58,836 nt of DNA from an uncultured Oscillibacter sp. (lineage in GTDB: Bacteria > Bacillota > Clostridia > Oscillospirales > Oscillospiraceae), in NCBI GenBank assembly GCA_900770295.1, contig CAAGJQ010000160.1, positions 1 to 58,836 of the forward strand, given 5' to 3'. A program made the translations under genes and the position numbers. Under the pieces are notes generated by a model. The model did not search any database, had not been told where the DNA came from, and saw only the letters and a program-made list of their open reading frames with translations. Numbering within the stretch: position 1 is the first letter of the stretch; every line of letters begins with the position of its first letter. This document shows positions 41,777 through 49,978 of the stretch, in pieces.

Positions 41777-42892
41777 ATGACAAAAGCATACAGCCGCTTC
41801 CTGACGGCGTTTTTCTGTTTGTTCCTGGGCGGCCTTCTGGTGTGGCACATCCTGCTGCCGGACAGGGCACAGTCCGAGACGGAGAACCGGACCCTGGCCC
41901 AGAAGCCGGAGTTCTCCTGGGCCGCTCTGGCGGACGGCAGCTACACCGACGCGGTGGAGGCGTACTTTGCCGACCAGTTTCCCCTGCGGGACGGCTGGAC
42001 GGGACTGAAAGCCCGGGCGGAGCAGCTCATCGGCAAGAGCGCGTTCAACGGCGTGTACCTCTGCGGCGACACGCTGATCTCCAAGGTGGATACGCCGGAT
42101 GGAGAGCTGGTGGACAAGAGCCTGTCCTATATCACCCGCCTGGCGGAGAAAACGGACATCCCGGTGTATCTGGGCCTGATCCCCTCGGCGGCGGAGGTCT
42201 GGCGGGAGAAGCTCCCCGCCGGGGCGGAGAGCTGGGACCAGACGCTGCTGCTGGACGCGGCGGGGGAGACGGGCCTGCCCATGATCGACTTCCACACCGC
42301 CCTGACGGACCACGCCGGTGAGCCGGTCTTCTATCGCACGGACCACCATTGGACGACCCTGGGGGCTTTTTACGGCGCCAACGCCCTGCTGGAATCCCTG
42401 GGGAAGGAGCCGTTGTCCCGGGAGGACTTCACGCCGGAGCTGGCCAGCGATGATTTCAACGGCACCTTGTACTCCACCTCCGGTGTCCACTGGCTGGAGC
42501 CGGACACCATGGAGTTCTGGGTCCCGGATAACGGCCTGACCGTCACCTCCTGGCGCAGCGGCAGCCCGGAGCCGGGCACCCTGTACGACCGCTCCTATCT
42601 GGAGAAGAAGGACAAGTATTCCGCCTTCCTGGGCGGCAACCAGCCCCTGTGCGTCATCAAAAATGAGAGCATTGCCGACGGGAGCAAAATCCTGCTCATC
42701 CGGGACAGCTACTCCGACTCCCTGGCGCCCTTCCTGACCCGGCGGTTTTCCGAGGTCCATCTTCTGGACCTGCGGTACTATCGGGCGCCCGCCGCTCAGT
42801 ACGCGGCGGAGAACGGCATCGACGCCATCTGTGTGCTGTACAGCATCCAGAATTTCATCACAGACCGGAATCTGGTCCTGCTGACACAGTAA
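41777..42892 (+). CDS. DHHW family protein, AlgJ/AlgX-like acyltransferase partner
   Basis: This 371-residue protein has one N-terminal signal anchor (FLTAFFCLFLGGLLVWHILL) and an extracellular SGNH/AlgX-like domain. The DHHW signature is RTDHHWTTLGAF (about 190-200), with the catalytic Ser of LLIRDSYSDSLAPFL near residue 310. The conserved NRTLAQKPEFSW occurs after the anchor. These proteins take the acyl group from the MBOAT partner and place it on the polymer; which polymer is not known here. RBS gagaggagg fits ATG 41777. Confidence 0.92.
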   Translation: MTKAYSRFLTAFFCLFLGGLLVWHILLPDRAQSETENRTLAQKPEFSWAALADGSYTDAVEAYFADQFPLRDGWTGLKARAEQLIGKSAFNGVYLCGDTLISKVDTPDGELVDKSLSYITRLAEKTDIPVYLGLIPSAAEVWREKLPAGAESWDQTLLLDAAGETGLPMIDFHTALTDHAGEPVFYRTDHHWTTLGAFYGANALLESLGKEPLSREDFTPELASDDFNGTLYSTSGVHWLEPDTMEFWVPDNGLTVTSWRSGSPEPGTLYDRSYLEKKDKYSAFLGGNQPLCVIKNESIADGSKILLIRDSYSDSLAPFLTRRFSEVHLLDLRYYRAPAAQYAAENGIDAICVLYSIQNFITDRNLVLLTQ

Positions 42893-42903
42893 CGTTTCTG
42901 CAT

Positions 42904-42936
42904 CCGGCCCGGGCACTGTCCCGGGCCGGACTTTTT
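42904..42936 (+). terminator. Terminator of the MBOAT-DHHW unit
   Basis: A 10-bp GC stem (ccggcccggg), 6-nt loop, then CTTTTTC. Confidence 0.9.
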
Positions 42937-42949
42937 CTGCAAATTTTCC

Positions 42950-42978
42950 TTGACAAAGGAATTCATACGCGCTAGAAT
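42950..42978 (+). promoter_or_regulatory. Promoter of the marR-like gene
   Basis: TTGACA (42950-42955) and TAGAAT (42973-42978), 17-bp spacer, directly followed by the operator palindrome. Confidence 0.85.
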
Positions 42979-42980
42979 AA

Positions 42981-42993
42981 CTAACATTGTTAG
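42981..42993. promoter_or_regulatory. MarR operator palindrome, copy 1
   Basis: ctaacattgttag is a perfect palindrome around its centre, at the expected transcription start. A relative, ctaactttattag, occurs at 43474-43486 ahead of the next gene (11 of 13 bases alike). Confidence 0.65.
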
Positions 42994-43010
42994 GAAAAAG
43001 AGGGGGCGCC

Positions 43011-43430
43011 ATGGATTATGAGGCTTTGGCAGGAGAGCTGCTGAGCATCCGGGGAAATCTTTTGCAGGTTCCGGCAAATCAGAAGCTGTCCAAAATGCTG
43101 CGGGGCGAGCTGTTTGTCCTGAATTATCTGGACCGCCGGGAGGGGGAGGTCCACCCCAAGGAGCTCAGCGAAAAAATGGCGGTCAGCACTGCCCGGATTG
43201 CCCGGCTCCTGAACCATATGGAGGAGAAATCACTGGTCATCCGCCTGCCAGACCCCGGAGACAGCCGGCAGATTATCGTACAGCTGACGCCGGACGGCGC
43301 GAAGGCCGTTGAAGGGGCCAGAAGGGAAGTCATCTCGTATCTCGCGAAGATGCTGGAGAGCCTTGGCCCGGAGGACGCCGGAGCGTATATCAGGATTCAG
43401 GAAAAAATCTATCAGAACTATCTGAAATGA
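43011..43430 (+). CDS. MarR family transcriptional regulator
   Basis: This 139-residue winged-helix protein has ELFVLNYLDRREGEVHPKELSEKM, recognition helix STARIARLLNHMEEKSLV, and the wing with DPGDSRQIIVQLTPDG. It would bind small ligands and release DNA. ATG 43011 follows agaggggg; an in-frame GTG upstream lies in the operator. A palindrome at its own transcription start and a near copy before the following membrane gene imply that it represses both. Confidence 0.92.
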   Translation: MDYEALAGELLSIRGNLLQVPANQKLSKMLRGELFVLNYLDRREGEVHPKELSEKMAVSTARIARLLNHMEEKSLVIRLPDPGDSRQIIVQLTPDGAKAVEGARREVISYLAKMLESLGPEDAGAYIRIQEKIYQNYLK

Positions 43431-43473
43431 GAAAACTGCGGCCCGCGCCGCGGTTTTCTTTCCACAGAAAAAG

Positions 43474-43486
43474 CTAACTTTATTAG
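43474..43486. promoter_or_regulatory. MarR operator palindrome, copy 2
   Basis: ctaactttattag, 22 bp before the DUF308 start codon, matches copy 1 at 11 of 13 positions. Confidence 0.55.
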
Positions 43487-43507
43487 CAAAAAAGGAGAAT
43501 TGCCGTT

Positions 43508-44086
43508 ATGAAGACCAAGGAAGAGGTCCGCTCCATCATCACCAATACGCCCACGGCCAGAGCGTATCACAAGGAGCACCATCATTTTGCCAATGTGACC
43601 ATCGGCCGGGTGTTCGCCTCGCTGTTGATTCTGGCGGGCGCCGCCTGCCTGCTGCTGACCCGGCATGTCTACAACGCCCTGCCGTACATCCTGGGCGGCG
43701 CCATGCTGCTGATCGGCGCCAACCACACCGTCTGCGGCCTGTGGACCAGGGAGTACGAGAGCAGCGAGACCAAGCTGACGGCCAACGGCATCGTCTATTT
43801 TGCCCTGGGTCTGGTGATCCTGTTCCACCACGCCAACGCGGACGCGGTCATCGGCAGCATCTGGGGCATCCTGGGTCTGATGAAGGGCTCCGAGGCGCTG
43901 AACGCCGCGCTGTTCAGCCTGTCCCGGAAGCAGCCCTTTCTGGCGAAAGCTGTTCAGGCGGTCATCGAGCTGGTGCTGGGCTTCCTGCTGCTGATCGACC
44001 CCGCCTCCGCGGTCCGGCACCATGTGTTCCTGCTGGGGCTGGAGCTGGTGCTGGTGGGGTGGCAGATTCTCCGGGAGCTGAAATAA
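43508..44086 (+). CDS. HdeD/DUF308-like membrane protein
   Basis: This 192-residue protein has a charged, His-rich cytoplasmic head and about six membrane helices arranged as repeated pairs (FASLLILAGAACLLL, YILGGAMLLIGANHTVCGLW, GIVYFALGLVILFHHANAD and others), as in HdeD/DUF308 proteins. Their function is unclear; HdeD is linked to acid resistance in E. coli. RBS aaaaggaga fits ATG 43508. Position behind marR and the shared operator make it the probable target of that regulator. Confidence 0.85.
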   Translation: MKTKEEVRSIITNTPTARAYHKEHHHFANVTIGRVFASLLILAGAACLLLTRHVYNALPYILGGAMLLIGANHTVCGLWTREYESSETKLTANGIVYFALGLVILFHHANADAVIGSIWGILGLMKGSEALNAALFSLSRKQPFLAKAVQAVIELVLGFLLLIDPASAVRHHVFLLGLELVLVGWQILRELK

Positions 44087-44106
44087 ACAATCTGTCCGGC
44101 ATGTGA

Positions 44107-44141
44107 AAAACCGCTTCGGCTTTCAGGGCCGAAGCGGTTTT
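44107..44141. terminator. Bidirectional terminator
   Basis: A 14-bp stem (aaaaccgcttcggc), 7-nt loop, between the convergent DUF308 and rhodanese genes. Confidence 0.9.
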
Positions 44142-44142
44142 C

Positions 44143-44574
44143 TCAGTCTGTGGTGGTTTCGTAGGGCCAGTCCAGAATGCCGCCGATATCGGCCACGTTG
44201 GTGTAGCCCATCTTCGCCAGCTTTTCCGCGGCCTCCGCGCTGCGGTGGTCGGTATCGTGGCAGTAGACCAGAATCTCCGCGTCCCGATCAAAGGCGATGG
44301 GCATGTCCTCGGTGATCTCCTCATTGGGCAGGCACACGGCGCCGGGGATATGACCGTCGTTGTACTCCTCCTGGGTCCGCACGTCCAGCAGGAGCAGGCT
44401 CTGATTGGCGTCCATCCGGGCCTTGGCCTCCTCGGGGGAGAGCACACGGTAGCCCTCTTTTTTCTCCGGCTTCACCTTGGGGGCGGAGCTGTTGGGCGTC
44501 ATGCGGCTGGTGTACCATTTGATGGCCGCGATGCCGAAGCAGATGACGGCGGCCAGTAAAAGAAGCTGTTTCAC
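44143..44574 (-). CDS. Membrane-anchored rhodanese-like protein
   Basis: This 143-residue protein has an N-terminal membrane anchor (QLLLLAAVICFGIAAIKWY) and one rhodanese domain: LLLLDVRTQEEYNDGHIPGAVCLPNEE, with active-site loop VYCHDTDHRS (Cys about residue 105). It may transfer sulfur or bind phosphate-like anions outside the cell. GTG 44574 has RBS aggagga. It lies downstream of the blaR1-like gene on the same strand, 78 bp away. Confidence 0.92.
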   Translation of the reverse strand: MKQLLLLAAVICFGIAAIKWYTSRMTPNSSAPKVKPEKKEGYRVLSPEEAKARMDANQSLLLLDVRTQEEYNDGHIPGAVCLPNEEITEDMPIAFDRDAEILVYCHDTDHRSAEAAEKLAKMGYTNVADIGGILDWPYETTTD

Positions 44575-44652
44575 GGAAAAGTCCTCCTGTTTCGGATTGT
44601 CGTTGAGGACAGTATACCCGAAACAGGAGGAAAAGGGAAGAAGTTTTGACGT

Positions 44653-47600
44653 TTAATTGTCCAGAACCGTCAGGGAGACCGTTTTGGCGGCAAGGTCTAC
44701 CTCGTAGAGATAGGTGCCCTTCAAATGGACCAGAGTCTGGTGATCGCTGGTGATCTCCTGGGTGGGGAAGTAAATCCGATACACAAAGGCGCCGTCCAGG
44801 AATTCCATGGAGTCCGGCGGAGCGATGCTCATCACACTGTCATCGGGCAGAGGAAGTCCGGCCAGTGTCCCGTCGGCAAAGCGGAGGGACAGACCGTACT
44901 GATTTACATGGGGCGTGCCGATCCACTGGCCCACACAGGCGATAGCCCCGCCGGCTTCCGTATATTGGCCTGCGGAAATGTAGTCGAAAGAGCCGGAAAA
45001 CTCCGTGGTCTGGCACCACGCCAGCCGCTCTTCATAGGTCATGGGGTCCGTCTGCGCGTCCAAAGCCCGCCCGGAAAACTCCACATCCGCTTTGGTAAAG
45101 GTCTTTTGGGGGAGCTGTTGGGCCTGCCATTCGGACAGAATGTCCTCCGGCACGCGGGTCCCCATACCGTTCCAAATCTCCCATTCGCCGGTATTCTGAT
45201 TGGGCAGCAGGTAGAAATTCCAGGCGTTAAGGCCATTCTCGCGTTCCAGGTCTTCCTTCAGCCTGGAGAAGTCGTAGTAAGCGTCGTATACCGCCCGGAC
45301 CACCACCATCCGTGAAGTGTAGTCATCGGTCCAGCCGCTGGCGTTGGCCAACAGGCTGGCAGTGTACATCTGCACCACGCGGGCGGTCTCCTTTTCGTCA
45401 ATTTCCACCTGGACCGGACGCAGGGACAGACAGCCCTCCGTCTGTCCCCAGCGATCCAGACGGACCTGGACGGCTTCCAGAATCGCCGCTTCGTCATCGG
45501 CGGTGCGCTCCGCCGGACCGGGGAGGGCACAGTTGGTCCGGATCAGCTCATAGACCGCCGTGGCGTCAGCCCCCAGTCCCGGCTGGGTCACGGAGTGGAG
45601 GGCGTCGGAGAACCGGGCCTTCTGCGCGGAGGTGCCGCCGTCGTAGTAGTACGCCAGCGTATGACAGACTGCGGCCTGGGAGCTCTCATCCAATTCAGCG
45701 GTACTTCGCAGAAAGGCTGTGGGATTGGCGGTGAACTGGGCCAGAAGTTCTTCACCGCTCAAGGCGGCCGCGTCGTCCAGCGCCGCCAGCAGCCGCTCAT
45801 AGGCCACACGGCCCTCGGCGGTCAGACCGCTGGAGTTCCACTCCAGATTTTGCAGGGCGTCGTTCACGTAGTAGGCGTCCTCCTCACTGGCGGCGGCCTG
45901 GAAAGACGCCAGACGCCGGAAGGCCTCCGCCTGCGTTGACGGGCTGTATTCTCCCATGTCATTGAAGAATTGGACGCCGGAGTAGCAGAGCAGCGCCAAG
46001 TCCTTTCCCTCCATGTCCGAGGGCTGGATCAGCCCGCTTTTCAGCAACGTCCGGCAGCAGCCCTGCCGGTAGATGGGACTGTCCACGGAGCAGTCTCCGG
46101 CGATGTAGCTGATGAGCTGCTTCCGGGTGCCGTCCTCCCGGACCTGGTACACCAGATAGGGGCTTTCCTCCACGTAGAAGCCACCTACCCAGCCGTCCTC
46201 CTGGATGTACATGCCGCCGGCCAGCATGATTTCTCCCGGTTCCGCAGCGTGGAACTGATAGCCCAGAGAGTAGACCTCCACCGTCAGACCGAAGTCCGTA
46301 TAGGTTCCTGCCAGGGAAAGATAGGAAATCCGCCAGTCGTCGAAATGATAGTCGGTAAGGGCGCCATCGTCGCCCTGCTTGGTGGCCTCAAAGGCCATCT
46401 GGGCCTGGGCCTTTCCAGTTTCCAGTACCTGTTCCGGCACTGTCCCCGGAATATTCACAGCCACATGGTCCTCGGTATCCACCAGATTGCCATATACCAG
46501 CAGATTTTCCCCGTCAAAATAGATGTCCCGCAAGAAATCGGCCTGGGCGTCCTCGCCCCACTCTGCCATCTCCACAAAGCCCTTAACGGTCAGACAGCGG
46601 CGGGAGGGATCCAGAATGCTGTAATCCCACCAGACCATCTCCGGCCAGCGCTCCTGCAAAAGGACGGTGATATCCGCCTGATAGAGCTCGCCGGCCCGCT
46701 GGAAGAACAGCTGATTGTCCTCGTTGATCAGCTCGTTTTGCCCGTCGCCGTCCAGGTCGACGCTCTGGTTGTTCAGCCCGTGAGTCCGGGCCAGCAGAAC
46801 GGGGGTTTGTCCGTCCTCGAAATAGTAGTAATCGGTGAAGGTGGTCCAATGGTGCTCGCTCAGCTGGCCACGGTAGGAGACCTGCCAGCCGCTGTGGCCG
46901 AAGAGGTCGCTGAAAAAGAAAGTATCGACAGTGCTTTCGCCGTCCGCGATGGAATTGTTCTCCGGGAAGGTGAAGAAGCAGCCAACGTCCCAGGCCAGCA
47001 TCCCATCCCTGCCGGCGGCTTCGTCGTAGACGATAGCGGCGTACAGGTTTCCGTCGGTGGAGAGATAGGAGCGGACCGAGATATCGCTGCCGTCTTCGGC
47101 GGAGATGCTCCAGCCGCCGCCCCGTTCCGCGCAGTCGTTCGTGTGATGCTCCACGGTGACGGCCTCCGGCTTATAGGGCTCCAGCTCCGTCAGCGGGATG
47201 GTCAGCACCGGCTCGCCCTCGGGATAGACTGTACCGATCGTGGGTTTCTCACAGGGCAGGTTGGAGACGAACCAGTAGGTGCCGTCCGCCTGCTCCGCCA
47301 GCGTGACGCACAGCCAGTCGCAGTCCGGATAGCGGGCGTCGTTGTCGGCGTAGTAGAGGCGGATGGTGCCGCCCTCCCGCTCTCCGGCGGAGATGATGAC
47401 ATTCGCCCTGTAATTGGTGTCGCCGTGGGTGTGATAATAGGCGTCGTACTGTTCCAGATAGGTGAAGTTCTCCAGTCCGATCTGCCTTGTCTCCATCAGG
47501 TTCAGACCGGTGTTCGCCAGCAGGACCTCGTCCATGGCGGAGACCGGCAACTTGTCAGTGGGACAGATCTCCTCGCCGTTTTCGTCAAAGGAGCAGACCA

Positions 47601-49383
47601 GCTGCCGCTCCTCCCCGGTCATGGTGGTCCCGGCGCCGGTGCCGCAGTAGAACAGTTCGTAGAGGTCGATATCCTCCGGCTTTTCGTACAGGGAGGTGAG
47701 GAACTGATTGCGGATAGCGGCGTCGCTATTGAAAAACTCCTCATTGAAATACGCCAGCTCGTCGCCGGTCAGAGCCTGTACCTCCGGCAGCAGATGGTCC
47801 GGGCGGTCACAGAGCGTGTGGGAGACGATGTGATAGGGAAATCCCGCCGCATCGCCAGATACCTCCCAGAGAGTCACGCATTTCCAGCAGCCGGTCTCAC
47901 CGGCGCCAAAGGAGCCGTTGTGATAGTAAAGACGGATGGTGTCACCTTCCTGCTCTCCGGCGGTGAAGGTGATATCGCCGGCGGTGATGATGTCGCCGTG
48001 GAAGTGGTAGTAGGCATCGTACTCCGCCAGATAGTTGAAGCCGCCCATGCCCAGAGCCTGGGTCTCTGCCAGAGTCAAACCGGTATATTCCTTCAAAACG
48101 GCGTCCACGTCCGCGGCAGGCAGCTTTGTCATGTCCACTTCCGGGTCAAAGCCGTCATAAAAGGTGTCCACCACCTTCTGCCGCTCCTCCTGACCGGCGA
48201 TACCGGGCAGGCCGGTGCCGTTGTAGAACAGGGCATACATGTCGATGTCCTCCGGCTTCTCATAGAGGGAAGTCAGGAACTGGCTGCGGATGGGGGCGAA
48301 TTCGTTGAAGAATTCCTCGTTGAAATCGTCCAGCTCCTCCCGGGTCAGGGGGACGCCCCGCTCTTTGGCCCCGGTGAAGGTTGCCGCGCAGACCACCGCT
48401 GCCAGGGCGATGACCAGGAACAGTGCCGCCGTCACCGTCTGCCGGTTTTCAGCGATGCGGGTGATGCGGTCCTTCAGCCGCCGCTTGCCGGAGGTCATGG
48501 TGGTGGCGGTCAGCAGGGGGCTGCCGGGGCCACGCCGCACCGGGATCAGAGACAGCAGCGTCTGACCGTAGGGGATGCGCTCTCCGTCGCCCAGGCGTTT
48601 CAGGGCGCCCTCGTCGCAGGCCAGCTCGCAGTCGGCCTTGCTGATGATGGCCGCCGCCCACACCAGCGGGTCGAACCAGTACACCGCCAGGCACACGCAC
48701 CGGAGCGCCGACCACAGGGGGTCCAGGTGCCGGGCGTGGGTGGTCTCATGGGCGATGACGTGCCGCAGGCGCTCCGGAGAGGAGACGGCGGCGGGGGTCA
48801 GGTAGATGGCGGGCCGGAATAGTCCGAACAGGCAGGGGGAGGGCAGACCGGCTTCCACCAGATAGACGGGATACTTGCAGCCTTCAACAGGGTAAGGCGT
48901 TCTTGTCTGGCGCAGCTTTCGCCAGAAGCGGAGGTTGCTCGCCAGGAACCAGCAGGCCATGACGGCAATGCCGGCATACCAGACGCACCGGAGCAGTTGT
49001 CCGGCGGTGAGCCAGCCCGCGTAGACGGTGGCGGTCGCTCCGCCCTCGTCCACCACCATGATTCCTGTGGAAGTGGAGGCCATCGCATAGCCGGGCTGGA
49101 GCTCAGGGTTTCGCCGGCTTTCCTCGGGCAGGTCTACCTGTCCGGTGGGGAGAACGTAGACCGTCCGCTGCTCCAGATGGTGGGAGACGGTTTCCACCGT
49201 CGGCTCCGACGCCGTCAGCACGCTGAAATCCAGCGCGGGCAGGCTCACCGGCACCAGCAGCCGCAGCAGCACCAGTGCCCACAGAGCGTACTGCAAGCGG
49301 CGGGAGATGGACTTGCGGAATATCTGCCGCAAAACCAACAGGGCCAGGATCAGGACCGAGGAAGTCAACAGGATATCCTTCAC
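44653..49383 (-). CDS. BlaR1/M56-family sensor peptidase with very large extracellular region
   Basis: This is a 1,576-residue protein. The first 340 residues form an M56 (BlaR1/MecR1) membrane peptidase with the zinc site HETTH at 212-216 and four or so membrane helices, the last at about 318-335. In the family this part cleaves or inactivates the BlaI repressor on a signal. Instead of a penicillin-binding sensor, an outer region of about 1,200 residues follows. It contains two tandem repeats (about 346-525 and 538-710) that share FNEEFFN, QFLTSLYEKPEDID, YDAYYH and GDTIRLYYH/GGTIRLYYA. The rest has no motif I know. The start overlaps the blaI stop by 4 bp. The sensed signal is unknown. Confidence 0.88.
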   Translation of the reverse strand: MKDILLTSSVLILALLVLRQIFRKSISRRLQYALWALVLLRLLVPVSLPALDFSVLTASEPTVETVSHHLEQRTVYVLPTGQVDLPEESRRNPELQPGYAMASTSTGIMVVDEGGATATVYAGWLTAGQLLRCVWYAGIAVMACWFLASNLRFWRKLRQTRTPYPVEGCKYPVYLVEAGLPSPCLFGLFRPAIYLTPAAVSSPERLRHVIAHETTHARHLDPLWSALRCVCLAVYWFDPLVWAAAIISKADCELACDEGALKRLGDGERIPYGQTLLSLIPVRRGPGSPLLTATTMTSGKRRLKDRITRIAENRQTVTAALFLVIALAAVVCAATFTGAKERGVPLTREELDDFNEEFFNEFAPIRSQFLTSLYEKPEDIDMYALFYNGTGLPGIAGQEERQKVVDTFYDGFDPEVDMTKLPAADVDAVLKEYTGLTLAETQALGMGGFNYLAEYDAYYHFHGDIITAGDITFTAGEQEGDTIRLYYHNGSFGAGETGCWKCVTLWEVSGDAAGFPYHIVSHTLCDRPDHLLPEVQALTGDELAYFNEEFFNSDAAIRNQFLTSLYEKPEDIDLYELFYCGTGAGTTMTGEERQLVCSFDENGEEICPTDKLPVSAMDEVLLANTGLNLMETRQIGLENFTYLEQYDAYYHTHGDTNYRANVIISAGEREGGTIRLYYADNDARYPDCDWLCVTLAEQADGTYWFVSNLPCEKPTIGTVYPEGEPVLTIPLTELEPYKPEAVTVEHHTNDCAERGGGWSISAEDGSDISVRSYLSTDGNLYAAIVYDEAAGRDGMLAWDVGCFFTFPENNSIADGESTVDTFFFSDLFGHSGWQVSYRGQLSEHHWTTFTDYYYFEDGQTPVLLARTHGLNNQSVDLDGDGQNELINEDNQLFFQRAGELYQADITVLLQERWPEMVWWDYSILDPSRRCLTVKGFVEMAEWGEDAQADFLRDIYFDGENLLVYGNLVDTEDHVAVNIPGTVPEQVLETGKAQAQMAFEATKQGDDGALTDYHFDDWRISYLSLAGTYTDFGLTVEVYSLGYQFHAAEPGEIMLAGGMYIQEDGWVGGFYVEESPYLVYQVREDGTRKQLISYIAGDCSVDSPIYRQGCCRTLLKSGLIQPSDMEGKDLALLCYSGVQFFNDMGEYSPSTQAEAFRRLASFQAAASEEDAYYVNDALQNLEWNSSGLTAEGRVAYERLLAALDDAAALSGEELLAQFTANPTAFLRSTAELDESSQAAVCHTLAYYYDGGTSAQKARFSDALHSVTQPGLGADATAVYELIRTNCALPGPAERTADDEAAILEAVQVRLDRWGQTEGCLSLRPVQVEIDEKETARVVQMYTASLLANASGWTDDYTSRMVVVRAVYDAYYDFSRLKEDLERENGLNAWNFYLLPNQNTGEWEIWNGMGTRVPEDILSEWQAQQLPQKTFTKADVEFSGRALDAQTDPMTYEERLAWCQTTEFSGSFDYISAGQYTEAGGAIACVGQWIGTPHVNQYGLSLRFADGTLAGLPLPDDSVMSIAPPDSMEFLDGAFVYRIYFPTQEITSDHQTLVHLKGTYLYEVDLAAKTVSLTVLDN

Positions 49384-49757
49384 TTTCCGTCACCTCCCGC
49401 CTTTTCCAGAATGGCGGACAGCTCTGCAATGTCCGCCTCCGTCAGCCGGCGGCTCTCCACCATGGCGCTCATCATCAGTCCCAGGCTGCCGCCGTAGACC
49501 TTGTCGAGAAAGCTTTCGGTCTCGGCCCGGGCGGCGTTTTCCCGGTCCAGAACGGGGAAGTACTGCTTGGCCCGCACGCCCTCCTCGTGCCGGACGGCGC
49601 CCTTGGTCTCCAGACGGGAGAGCATGGTGATGACGGTGTTTTTCGTCCAGCCGGTCTCCTCCCGCAGGGCGGCCGTCAACTCCATGATGGTCATGGGGGC
49701 CCGGTCCCACAGGCGGTTCATCAGCTTCCACTCACTGTCGGACAGATTGATTTTCAT
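49380..49757 (-). CDS. BlaI/MecI/CopY family repressor
   Basis: This 125-residue winged-helix repressor has LSDSEWKLMNRLWDRAPMT, EETGWTKNTVITMLSRLETKGAV and a C-terminal dimerisation helix (ESFLDKVYGGSLGLMM). BlaI-type proteins repress their own operon until the partner M56 protease inactivates them. ATG 49757 follows ggaggtg. It is paired with the BlaR1-like gene in one operon, with two matching dyads upstream. Confidence 0.95.
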   Translation of the reverse strand: MKINLSDSEWKLMNRLWDRAPMTIMELTAALREETGWTKNTVITMLSRLETKGAVRHEEGVRAKQYFPVLDRENAARAETESFLDKVYGGSLGLMMSAMVESRRLTEADIAELSAILEKAGGDGK

Positions 49758-49775
49758 GGGTTCACCTCCAAACAG

Positions 49776-49825
49776 GTATACGATTGTCTACCAATACCGT
49801 AACAGAGAGGTAGACATTTGTCAAC
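49776..49825 (-). promoter_or_regulatory. BlaI-type double operator and promoter
   Basis: Two 16-bp imperfect dyads, gtatacgattgtctac (49776-49791) and gtagacatttgtcaac (49810-49825), flank the expected promoter. TTGACA on the minus strand (plus 49819-49824) lies in the second; no strong -10 is seen. The arrangement fits autorepression by the BlaI-like protein. Confidence 0.6.
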
Positions 49826-49978
49826 CTCAAAACAGTTACAAAAAATGACGGAACGGAGAAAAGCCGGGAGCGTTCAGACCGCAGCTTGCTGTCCGCAAAC
49901 CCGGCCGCGACATCCCCTTGACCCCGCCGGGCTTTTGCCTTAAAATAGTCTCCGAGACTAAAGAAAACTGGTGAACAT

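Noticed and set aside
45970..48822. 950-codon plus-strand open frame opposite the blaR1-like gene
   Set aside because: It is antisense to a clear M56 protein, rich in Gly/Val/Gln/Arg as expected for the complement of GC-rich coding DNA, and has no domain or RBS.
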